IMG/VR virus record: IMGVR_UViG_3300009431_000980
Span: 1 to 64,000 of that record
Reading direction: 5' to 3' (one strand)
DNA from: a virus
Length of the DNA stretch: 64,000 bases
Positions within the stretch are counted from its first letter, which is position 1, and the number at the start of each line of letters is the position of its first letter. Below, in pieces: positions 1-8,374 of the stretch. Below the pieces are notes generated by a model. That model was not told the DNA's origin. It was given only the letters and a program-made list of their open reading frames with translations, and did not search any database. The position numbers and the translations under genes were made by a program.

Positions 1-2798
1 GTGATCGTGTTATTATCATTGGGTTGTATAGATGTACCTGTGGAACCCTCTTTATAGATATAGAATAAGGCGTCTGAGTGTTCAGTAAGTATATCACTAA
101 CATCACAGGTAATTGTGAGGTTCCAATCATTTGGATGCTCAAGTGAATAATCTACATTCCCGAAATCGGGTGGTGGTGAGAAGGTGTCGGCTGGAACAGA
201 TTGGGTAATAGATTCTAGTGTAGAACCACTACCATCCTGCCATTCTATTGTCCAATCACCCTCCAAGTTAGCTGAATTACCTGCAGTTGCAGTTTCTGTG
301 TAGGTGATAATACCATTACCAGGTGTAAGTGCCTCGCTCTGGTAAGTATTATTATTATAGATATAGAATTGGGCGTTTGAGTATACAGTAAGTATATCAC
401 TAACATCACAGGTTATTGTGAGTTCATAAGGGTTTAAGGGATAGTTTTCATAGTTTATTGACGAAGAATAGGAGGAGGTTCCGAGGAAGACAGAAAAGGC
501 CCCCGCTAAATACCCCCGGGCATAATAAGTGGGAACGTGCCATGTCGTTACATCGTCGGAAAATGTGTGTAAACATAGACCATGGGTATTCACACACCAA
601 TCTTCCTGTGATACAGTATTTTTCGGGATCGGGAAAGGAAAATAGGCATGTTCCCAACAAGTAGTTCCACTCCAATCTTGGAGACTGTTGGAAAAATCAC
701 CGTTACTTATTAATTCATCTCCTCCTCCAGAAAGTTTGAGAGAGACATTATCAATTATCCCGTTAAAGTCGGGAGTAGGGTAGATATAGAAGGTGTTTGG
801 GGACAAAGAGGATGCTTCTATGTTTCCTGAGTGTGTTCCGTTAGAATTAAATGTTGCACTTGGAGATTCCAACCCAAGCCGGCATGTTATTGATCCTTGT
901 GTCATTCCCCTTATTGTTAGTTCTAAGTTGTAAGGCCCATACGCCGTCGTAGACAAGTTATACTGAGATATTACACTACCTGCCATCAGATCGTTAGGAT
1001 TATGACATAGACCCCCATCACTATAATTAACACAATTACTTTGATCAGGGACTATATCAGCAAGGAGGTAAGGACTAGAGTACTCCTCGGGGTATATACA
1101 GTGTGTAATATCACTCCATACACCCCCGGCGGTATACATCCAGGTAAAATCATCTCCAAGAGTGATATTAACGTGGTTTTGGATAGATGATGCCTCAATA
1201 GTTAGCTCCGCGGGGAGAGCTTGAGGTAACATATCCTGGGTAATCTCCAAGCCTCCAAGGAATTCCGTCCAGGAGTCATCACCTATATATTTTACATATG
1301 AGCGCCACGTTCCAAGTAAGTCACCACTTGGAATGTCGGTATATGTATGATTGAAGTAGATAACATCTTCCCATTCAGGGAAAGGGAAAGAACCGCTAAT
1401 ATCGTAGTTAGCACCTTCATGGCCATCAGGGCAAATGCGCCAATGGCTGCATGGATTACCAGGACCTAAAAAGTATTCAGGCGTAAAGTTATATACACCA
1501 CTATTAGTCCGAATTAGGCTAACAGCAGTATAATAGTCGTCATTATTATAATTATATTGTCCACCAAGAACTGGTGGATCAGCAACTGGATTTACAGTTA
1601 TTGTAACATTATCTGTATCTGACAATCCGTGTGGATCTTCTACAGTTAGAGTAAATATATAATCAGTAACACTAATGACTTCCGGAGCTGTAAATGTAGG
1701 ATTTACAATTGATTGATCTGATAAAGTAATTCCATCTGGAGCAGTCCACATATATGTCACATCTTCACCTTCAGGATCATATGAACCAGACCCATCTAGC
1801 GTAACTAAATCTCCTTCATCAACTGTCTGGTTATCCCCGGCATCCGCTACAGGAGGCTGCGGTACTGCTACATTGAGAACAGTTATTGTTACATCATCTG
1901 TATCTGTTAAATCTCCATCTGATACTTCTAAAGTAAACGAGTAAGGAGTATCATCATCTACATTTGGTGCAGTAAATGTTGGAGAAACAGCATTAACATT
2001 ACTTAATGTAATTCCTACCGGAGCAGTCCAAGTATAAGTTAGATTACTACCTTCAGGGTCAAATGAACCTGTACCATCAAGAGTAACAAACATACCTTCA
2101 TTGATATCCTGGTCTTCCCCTGCATCTGCAGTTGGAGCCTGATTAGGAATGAAGTTTTCTACTGTAATAGTTACAGCATCTTGACTTGAATCAAATTCCC
2201 CATCATTAACAACAAGTATGAATTGATATTCTGTATCTTCAGTAACTTCTGGAGCTGTAAAAATTGGATTCACACTATTTGCATTGGTAAGTGTAATTCC
2301 AACAGGAGCACTCCAAGCATATGTTATTGTATCACCATCTGGATCGTATGAACCTGAAGCATCAAGTTGTACAATACTATTTTCCACAACAGTTTGATCA
2401 TCTCCAGCATCAGCTACAGGAGGTTGATTTATAGTATTAACGATTTCAAAATAATTATCACTAAAATCCGATTGACCAAGATTGTCTCCAGCAATAATAG
2501 TTACCTTAATTCTATAATCATCTCGCTGTTCAAGAAATGTTGGAATTGTCCAAGGAATTGAGCTTTTACGATAATAGCTTGTTGGATGGGCATTAAAATA
2601 TTCTGCTATTATTGCTGCAAATTCATTTCCTTTATAAAGTGTGACATTTACAACATAATCAGTAGAATTATATGGAGCTTGCCATTTTACTTCAATTGTA
2701 TCACCAGCATCAAAAGATTCATATCCATTTGGACAACAAATACATAAATCTGTTCCACAATGATTACAATTATTATCTGGACAATTAAAAATAGGCAT
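1..2798 (-). CDS. PKD-repeat tail fibre/adhesin-like protein, 3' end outside the window
   Basis: The frame is open from an ATG at 2798 to the left edge (932 codons), so the C-terminus is missing. The first 25 residues hold seven cysteines, a possible metal- or disulfide-stabilised knob. A beta-sandwich-like domain follows, then three tandem PKD/Ig-like repeats of about 90 residues (about 2432-2163, 2141-1877 and 1864-1595). Each repeat has the PPVADAG start, a GSYDP-type turn, a W-AP core and a TITV end. Further left, a LTITCDVSDILT unit occurs twice (about 425 and 110). PKD domains are typical of extracellular adhesive proteins, so a receptor-binding or decorating role at the tail tip is likely but inferred. 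The 5' half is visibly more AT-rich than the neighbouring genes, which may mean separate ancestry. Confidence 0.8.
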   Translation of the reverse strand, partial: MPIFNCPDNNCNHCGTDLCICCPNGYESFDAGDTIEVKWQAPYNSTDYVVNVTLYKGNEFAAIIAEYFNAHPTSYYRKSSIPWTIPTFLEQRDDYRIKVTIIAGDNLGQSDFSDNYFEIVNTINQPPVADAGDDQTVVENSIVQLDASGSYDPDGDTITYAWSAPVGITLTNANSVNPIFTAPEVTEDTEYQFILVVNDGEFDSSQDAVTITVENFIPNQAPTADAGEDQDINEGMFVTLDGTGSFDPEGSNLTYTWTAPVGITLSNVNAVSPTFTAPNVDDDTPYSFTLEVSDGDLTDTDDVTITVLNVAVPQPPVADAGDNQTVDEGDLVTLDGSGSYDPEGEDVTYMWTAPDGITLSDQSIVNPTFTAPEVISVTDYIFTLTVEDPHGLSDTDNVTITVNPVADPPVLGGQYNYNNDDYYTAVSLIRTNSGVYNFTPEYFLGPGNPCSHWRICPDGHEGANYDISGSFPFPEWEDVIYFNHTYTDIPSGDLLGTWRSYVKYIGDDSWTEFLGGLEITQDMLPQALPAELTIEASSIQNHVNITLGDDFTWMYTAGGVWSDITHCIYPEEYSSPYLLADIVPDQSNCVNYSDGGLCHNPNDLMAGSVISQYNLSTTAYGPYNLELTIRGMTQGSITCRLGLESPSATFNSNGTHSGNIEASSLSPNTFYIYPTPDFNGIIDNVSLKLSGGGDELISNGDFSNSLQDWSGTTCWEHAYFPFPIPKNTVSQEDWCVNTHGLCLHTFSDDVTTWHVPTYYARGYLAGAFSVFLGTSSYSSSINYENYPLNPYELTITCDVSDILTVYSNAQFYIYNNNTYQSEALTPGNGIITYTETATAGNSANLEGDWTIEWQDGSGSTLESITQSVPADTFSPPPDFGNVDYSLEHPNDWNLTITCDVSDILTEHSDALFYIYKEGSTGTSIQPNDNNTI
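1595..2432 (-). repeat. three tandem PKD repeats
   Basis: Three units of about 90 codons share the motifs PPVADAG (PTADAG in the second), G-S-Y/F-D-P, W-x-A-P and TITV. They differ by many substitutions, so the duplication is not recent. Confidence 0.8.
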
Positions 2799-2821
2799 CG
2801 CAATAATTTCTCATTGATTTT

Positions 2822-2962
2822 TCAAGTTTTATAACCGCGAGCTCTCAAGAGATCTGATTTTGAAATAAATTCTACTTTACATTTTGCACCATAACCAGAA
2901 TTCTCAGTGAAACTTCCATCTGGCGGTATATTATATCGTTGATATGTAGGTCCTTGCTTCAT
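2822..2962 (-). CDS. small 46-aa hypothetical protein
   Basis: An ATG three bases after the stop of the 381-aa gene opens a 46-codon frame that ends 23 bases before the PKD-repeat gene. The product begins MKQGPTYQRYNIPPDG and ends in a basic tail, LRARGYKT. There is no signal peptide, membrane segment or recognisable domain. The tight fit between two co-oriented genes suggests a real, translationally coupled gene. No strong Shine-Dalgarno precedes it, so reinitiation is likely. Function unknown. Confidence 0.5.
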   Translation of the reverse strand: MKQGPTYQRYNIPPDGSFTENSGYGAKCKVEFISKSDLLRARGYKT

Positions 2963-2965
2963 ATA

Positions 2966-4111
2966 TTATCCCAGCCCCGGGAGTATTATTTTCTTGTTTG
3001 GTATACTCCTGTTCGTGCCACTAGATGTCACTAGATCCCCTGTGGCATCGTGAAATTGAGCATAGAGGGAAGAGTTTCCATCAGAGTCACTGATGGAAAT
3101 AATAAGGGCTCTAAGCCAGAAGGGCATTGGAGATAGGCTATTACTACGACTAATATGAAACGCAATTTTAGAGGTTGTTGTAGAAGGGAGGGTCACAGTA
3201 CCATTGTTCATTGGATAAACCTGTTCCGCTCCTTGAAAATCAGTGATGATAACCTTCTCTACCATATCCGTCGGGTCAGTACCTAGAGATACAGTACTAA
3301 TTTGTTTGGGGATTGTTAGGTTGACTTCCAAAACACCCTCCGCAAATGGGGGTGGGTTTTCTGACTCTGTGGCATCTGTACTAAACTCCATATCATCTTC
3401 CGGTCCAAGCCCGGTATCGTCTCCTATAATTGCTATAAGCTCTTGCTCTAGTGGAGAAGTACTTAGAGTACCAGTCATCCATAAATGTTGAATTGTTACG
3501 ACCTCATTGTTAATATCAATGAGTCCCTGTGTTGTTGGTGAGGTATGATTAGTTGAGACATCACCGAACCAAAGATAACCTCCCATCCCTGTTGCTGGTA
3601 TCCACTCGACAGAATCAATGAAGGAAGTCTGATCCAATGAACTAATTTCCTCCAGAGTAAGGCCATACCTTGCAAAGTTTTCCTCCAGCTCTATATAGTC
3701 CGTTTCCTCTTCTCCGGCCCCTGATTTAAGACGGCGGCTATTTATATCCATTTCAAGACTGGTTACGAGGGCTTGAACCTCATCAACTTGCAGCCCCAAG
3801 GAACTCTCTACCTCCTCCAAACTGTTTATAATGCTGTCGACACTACCCTCAATATCGCCGTGCTCTGATTCAAGAAGTTGGAAGACATCATCCAAGGGCT
3901 TGCTGGTAGCCCGCTCTCCCTCTACGGGGAGGTGAATATAAGGCCTATCCCTAAATGCCTCAACTAATAGGCGTAGGGCCTGGAAGTACTTACCCTCCTC
4001 ACTCTGGTTTTTATTCTCAGCCAGGAACTCTCCCAGCTTCTCCAGGTATAGCTCACGTGCTTTTATGATCTGCTTAGTCAATTTGTGCTCTGAATTTAAT
4101 GGTATATTCAC
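2966..4111 (-). CDS. hypothetical virion/tail-fibre region protein (381 aa)
   Basis: The longest frame starts at a GTG (4111), overlapping the 3' end of the 330-aa gene by 38 bases. A TTG at the stop of that gene is an alternative start, so the N-terminus is uncertain. Residues 1-150 are helical and charged with coiled-coil character (many E, L and K). From about residue 165 the sequence becomes Gly/Ser/Thr-rich and beta-like, ending NKKIILPGLG. A helical attachment region followed by a beta-rich distal part is common in fibre or fibre-connector proteins. I do not recognise the family. Its place after the baseplate genes supports a tail-tip component. Confidence 0.6.
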   Translation of the reverse strand: MNIPLNSEHKLTKQIIKARELYLEKLGEFLAENKNQSEEGKYFQALRLLVEAFRDRPYIHLPVEGERATSKPLDDVFQLLESEHGDIEGSVDSIINSLEEVESSLGLQVDEVQALVTSLEMDINSRRLKSGAGEEETDYIELEENFARYGLTLEEISSLDQTSFIDSVEWIPATGMGGYLWFGDVSTNHTSPTTQGLIDINNEVVTIQHLWMTGTLSTSPLEQELIAIIGDDTGLGPEDDMEFSTDATESENPPPFAEGVLEVNLTIPKQISTVSLGTDPTDMVEKVIITDFQGAEQVYPMNNGTVTLPSTTTSKIAFHISRSNSLSPMPFWLRALIISISDSDGNSSLYAQFHDATGDLVTSSGTNRSIPNKKIILPGLG

Positions 4112-5066
4112 TAACCCATGGTGTCATGTCGCCCTTAGGATGCATATCAATTTGGACCTTGGCCTTCTCACACTTCGTGTGGTAGATGACCTGAGCTCCT
4201 GCGAAATCTGCCGTGTTTAAGAAGACTAAATTACCCCGGAGAAAGAATTCCAGGTCAATACCTGAGAGAGTAGGCTGTAGTAATCGGTTGGAGTAGAAAG
4301 TTCTATCCGGGAGAGAAATTGGGTCGCCTCCTCCGGAGGGAGTAAGGAAAACCTCTATGGGGGTATAACTGTCACCACCACTCCAGTACCTCTGGAAGTC
4401 TATCCATGGTGTTGTTCTAAGTTCTAAAACGGTTGAACCTGAGGACTCAAAAGTCTCCTGTACCTCTGTGGATATAGGCGCAGCGGCGTCATAAACGGAA
4501 ACCGCGGGTCCGCTTTCGTCATAAACAACATCAGCATACCCTGCGGTAATTCTAATTACCTTATATGTATGATCAGATAACATTACATCAGACGGCGCCA
4601 CAATCTCATCATCATCTTGATCCCAACAGGCAAAACTAGACACTAGGTAAGTACTGTATACCAGGGTAATATAGGTGTTTTTGTGAACAGGGGGAGCCTG
4701 AAATGTTGTCCTCGTAGAAATGCTTCCTTGTGAAAAACGACCGGTTAGAGTGGTTAAGTCTGACTCGCCTTGATTAAGTGTGAGCACCGGGAAAAGGGTT
4801 TCAAAAGACCCATCACCCCGTACCCATATCTTCTCTTGTATCTTATCCACACTTCGTCCTTCAGGTAGTAAAGGCATTGAGGATATAGTTACCCCCTCTT
4901 CTGTCTGGAAGAGGGTTGTATAGTTTTGCGCACCGTATATATCCTGGTTGCTTTCCTGTACATTTATGATTCCAGCGCCTATTATAGCTTTCCCCTCTAC
5001 TTTATGGCCCGGGGATATGTAGGTAGTACCTGAGCTATACCCCGCTCCTGTACCTCCACCGCTCAT
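4074..5066 (-). CDS. hypothetical structural protein (330 aa), Gly-rich N-terminus
   Basis: The ATG lies six bases beyond the stop of the 396-aa gene. The protein starts MSGGGTGAGYSSGTTY, a flexible Gly/Ser leader, followed by a beta-rich body with no membrane segment. The composition (high T, S, V and Y, low K) resembles the other fibre-region proteins here. The C-terminus IKFRAQID overlaps the next start. No family was recognised. The position implies a baseplate-peripheral or fibre-associated subunit. Confidence 0.6.
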   Translation of the reverse strand: MSGGGTGAGYSSGTTYISPGHKVEGKAIIGAGIINVQESNQDIYGAQNYTTLFQTEEGVTISSMPLLPEGRSVDKIQEKIWVRGDGSFETLFPVLTLNQGESDLTTLTGRFSQGSISTRTTFQAPPVHKNTYITLVYSTYLVSSFACWDQDDDEIVAPSDVMLSDHTYKVIRITAGYADVVYDESGPAVSVYDAAAPISTEVQETFESSGSTVLELRTTPWIDFQRYWSGGDSYTPIEVFLTPSGGGDPISLPDRTFYSNRLLQPTLSGIDLEFFLRGNLVFLNTADFAGAQVIYHTKCEKAKVQIDMHPKGDMTPWVSEYTIKFRAQID

Positions 5067-5071
5067 CGCTA

Positions 5072-6262
5072 TTATATCATCCTCGGGTACTTCTTCAGGC
5101 TCGGAGTCGGAGCTGGTTGTGAGGTTATTGCACCCAATTTGCGATTACGGACTTTAATGTTGTGTAGGCCAAAATGGTAAAGAAAGTTATCCTCCATGCG
5201 TATATACTCCTCAAAATTCAAGTCATCTGTAGCTATACCACGGAATACTTCTCCGCGAGTATACATTTTCTCCAGTAAATATAGTTGAGGAACCGTGTCC
5301 TCCGGCCGGGCCACATTAAATACCATACGAACATCAGTGACCCCAGACACTTCCCCGAAATTGTAAAGTTCCATATCATATTCATACCCCTCAGACTGCA
5401 CAAATCGGTTCCCGGCGTCTACCGCTGGTTGCCATGAGGGGGTGTCGTCGCTCCCCTGTCCGCTGTATGTATATACTCTTATTAATTTACTAGGCGTAAG
5501 AAATTTAGCTCCGAGGTAATTTACGTCTATTGGGTCCTTTAGTTTTAGTGTTAGATCAATTAATATTCCATGGTAAGCACGCATCGCTCCCTCTGACATA
5601 CTAGATCTGGAGAGGGGTTGGCTCCAGTACGTGGTTAATTCTTGAGCAGGTGTATACACATTAACTCCCCAGATTCCTGAACCAGGTTCGGTATTAAGAA
5701 CAGAATTAATGTCACCCACGGTTTCGTGTACTATAAATTGATTACTTGCCGCTGTTGGGTAGATTGCCGCCTCAATACCTTTTACCCGCCTTGCAGCTGC
5801 ATCATCGTGGGAGATTATCTTAAGGACACCTCCATCAACCTGGACGCCCTGATAACTACCTCGTGCTTTTCTAATGGAGAAGGATTCTATCTGAAGCAAG
5901 TCTCTGTCAGTTTGTATGTAGGAGTCTTCTAATAATTTGACCTGTGTCTCGTTACTATCTAAGGATTTACGACTGTTACTCTCAAGCTCTGTCCTGCCTC
6001 TTTCTATCTCCTCTATTTGTATGAGGAAGGCTATAATATTAATCAGTGCATTACGTGTATCGTTACGAAACTTCCCACTGTCGGCCATGGTGGAGGGTGA
6101 ATACTTTAATAGGGGCCCTGTTGTGTCAAAGGATAACTGAACGGCTTCTGTTACCTCTTGTATCTCCAGCGGGTCTGTAACCCCAAATTGCCGAGCCATG
6201 CTACTGGCCAGGCGTAGAATCTCCTCATCCCGGACTTGTTTTAATTTGTTGCTAACAGGCAT
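5072..6262 (-). CDS. hypothetical baseplate/fibre-region structural protein (396 aa)
   Basis: The ATG is seven bases after the stop of the 701-aa gene. Residues 1-130 are helical and charged, with a stretch of E, R, S and L typical of a short coiled coil. Residues 130-396 are mixed beta, with several aromatic-rich strands (for example ELTTYWSQPLSR). It has no signal peptide or transmembrane segment. A helical N-terminal domain before a beta-rich domain could be an attachment-plus-effector arrangement. The family is unknown to me, and the assignment rests on operon position. Confidence 0.6.
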   Translation of the reverse strand: MPVSNKLKQVRDEEILRLASSMARQFGVTDPLEIQEVTEAVQLSFDTTGPLLKYSPSTMADSGKFRNDTRNALINIIAFLIQIEEIERGRTELESNSRKSLDSNETQVKLLEDSYIQTDRDLLQIESFSIRKARGSYQGVQVDGGVLKIISHDDAAARRVKGIEAAIYPTAASNQFIVHETVGDINSVLNTEPGSGIWGVNVYTPAQELTTYWSQPLSRSSMSEGAMRAYHGILIDLTLKLKDPIDVNYLGAKFLTPSKLIRVYTYSGQGSDDTPSWQPAVDAGNRFVQSEGYEYDMELYNFGEVSGVTDVRMVFNVARPEDTVPQLYLLEKMYTRGEVFRGIATDDLNFEEYIRMEDNFLYHFGLHNIKVRNRKLGAITSQPAPTPSLKKYPRMI

Positions 6263-6268
6263 AAGCTA

Positions 6269-8374
6269 TTATATCTTACCTACATCTATAAGGTTGCCGG
6301 AGTCATCGGTGGTATATACATATTGTTGCATACGAGCCTTAGCTTGCGGGCCAAAATCCTTTTCCTCTTCGTAACGTAGTACTAAATATGTGCCAGCTGG
6401 AAACATCCTACTAATTGCCTCGGCTATGAAGTTCCTGGTTGTTACGTATGCATCCTCAATAATCTCTTCCTCCTCGGATAGATAGGTATAGTCGACAGCC
6501 AAACTATCGTAGTCACTATTATTTATATATATCTTTCCGTCTCTATAGTAAAAGAGATACTCTTCTGTGTTTGCATAAGGGTCGAGGGTAGGTAATTGGG
6601 TACGGTTGGAATAGTCAGTAGTATCAAGGGCTATGTGATTTGTACCTTCTTTTGTTATGGTAACTGTAAATGGTTGGGTAGTCCATGTTCTTCTTACCCA
6701 GTTGTATTGGGAATAATCGAGGTAAGGCTCTTCGGTAAGGGCGAACACCTCCAGGGGTCTATTGCTGGTGTCTGTTTTGTTATCTACGGTATTTACCTTC
6801 TTATCCAGGAAGCGACGGTAAAAGGATTCGAATAACAGTTGTGGAAGAGTTATAATAACAGCATTACCCTTAATGGGGTACCCGTAATAGAAACCGAGTT
6901 TGGTATGGCTTTTAATATCATAAAGGTGATTCTGTAGTTGATCTTCAGGTCTTAAACCGCCGCCTTGTTGGCGTACATCGATTAGGATAGGCTTGGAGTT
7001 TTGAGGTATAAATATCTTTGCGATTGAGATATGTTTGTCCTCTTGCAGGTAGTCACTGGGATCACCAGAATCGGCGTCGTAGTAGTAAAGGCTGCCGGGC
7101 TTAATTGAGGCCCCTATAAGAAGTTGCCCTGTCTCTCCAGACTGAACATAAAGTGTGAGAGTACTATCCTTAATGGTGAAACCATCCATCCATTGTGGTT
7201 TTAGGTGGTTAGGTCTGGGATTTAGGTCCACGGAGGATATCTCGACCCAGGAGTCTGGATCGACCGCGTAGGATGTAGTAACTCGGCTGGCCCTTCCAAT
7301 TGGCCGCCTGAGAAGTACGTGTCCTGTTTCTTCGAGAACATCTTTGATGAGGTCATTCCTCTTTACACCATTTATCTTTAACACAATTCCCGCGGCCCAA
7401 TTACCATCCCCCTCAAGATCTATAATATCGTTCCCATTGCCCAAGATATTGACGTTACCCTGACAGAGGGCGAGAAGGGAACGATTAACAAAGGATGGAA
7501 CTTCGTCCACAACGAGTGGAGGTCTTGGTGATTGGTTAATATCCTCTGTAGAGATGAATGTGCCTTTAAAGAATTCGGATGCCTTTTTAACCTGTGCGAA
7601 CCATGGCTGATACCAGTTCCTGCGTGGGACTCTAACCTCTATAAGATTAAATGGATCGTTTTGCCATGTAATATCTCTCAGTTGTCCTGATATACTAAAC
7701 TCGTCTACATAATTTTCCTCTACCTTCATAACACAAGTGCCTTCTACATTCTCGAGACTCCAGTCGGTGAAGGTTGGTATGGGTTGAAAGAGGCGCTGTC
7801 TATCTACGAGAGAACTATCCTCTACAACATATTCGGTGAAGGAAGCCATCGGTACAGCATCAACAACTTGATCAGCGCCCATTACCAATCTGACATATTG
7901 ACCAGAGGTAGTATTGAGAGGGGTACTATCCCATAGATCCTCTTGAGTTCCTCGGTATTGTGTCTCTGTTATTGGTAGATAACCCCCTGTTCTAAGATTA
8001 TTTACCCGTATATTACTAATATCTCCGCACTTTATATGGGTACCATTAGGTTCAGAAATAACCCAACAAACGTTTTGGTCTCGTGGCCCCACCAACATAT
8101 CTGACTTAACATCATCATAACTATCTGAGTTTGGAACTGGCCAGGGAAAGGGAAGACTGTAGTAACCACTCGCCGGTTGATTATTCCCGAACTCAAAATG
8201 TCCGTAGTCGCTTTCCCCCGAGGAAGCATTATAACTCTGTGCGGCTCGTAGTTTAGCCGCCACTCCGGGCTCTAATTTTAGGGAGTAACTGCCCTGTCCC
8301 GCCGTTGAGTAAATAGCAGCAAGTGAAGCTGTTGAGGTTACATTATCAACCAATTTGAAACGTAGTTGGCTCAT
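6269..8374 (-). CDS. large hypothetical tail-tip/fibre protein (701 aa)
   Basis: The start ATG immediately follows the TAA of the 794-aa gene, so the two are probably translationally coupled. The protein is acidic, rich in D, Y, T and S, and predicted mainly beta. An acidic helical patch (EEEEIIEDAY) lies near residue 630. I see no catalytic motif, collagen repeat or membrane segment. Downstream of J-like baseplate genes, long beta-rich proteins of this size are usually fibres, fibre connectors or baseplate shell proteins. No confident family match. Confidence 0.65.
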   Translation of the reverse strand: MSQLRFKLVDNVTSTASLAAIYSTAGQGSYSLKLEPGVAAKLRAAQSYNASSGESDYGHFEFGNNQPASGYYSLPFPWPVPNSDSYDDVKSDMLVGPRDQNVCWVISEPNGTHIKCGDISNIRVNNLRTGGYLPITETQYRGTQEDLWDSTPLNTTSGQYVRLVMGADQVVDAVPMASFTEYVVEDSSLVDRQRLFQPIPTFTDWSLENVEGTCVMKVEENYVDEFSISGQLRDITWQNDPFNLIEVRVPRRNWYQPWFAQVKKASEFFKGTFISTEDINQSPRPPLVVDEVPSFVNRSLLALCQGNVNILGNGNDIIDLEGDGNWAAGIVLKINGVKRNDLIKDVLEETGHVLLRRPIGRASRVTTSYAVDPDSWVEISSVDLNPRPNHLKPQWMDGFTIKDSTLTLYVQSGETGQLLIGASIKPGSLYYYDADSGDPSDYLQEDKHISIAKIFIPQNSKPILIDVRQQGGGLRPEDQLQNHLYDIKSHTKLGFYYGYPIKGNAVIITLPQLLFESFYRRFLDKKVNTVDNKTDTSNRPLEVFALTEEPYLDYSQYNWVRRTWTTQPFTVTITKEGTNHIALDTTDYSNRTQLPTLDPYANTEEYLFYYRDGKIYINNSDYDSLAVDYTYLSEEEEIIEDAYVTTRNFIAEAISRMFPAGTYLVLRYEEEKDFGPQAKARMQQYVYTTDDSGNLIDVGKI

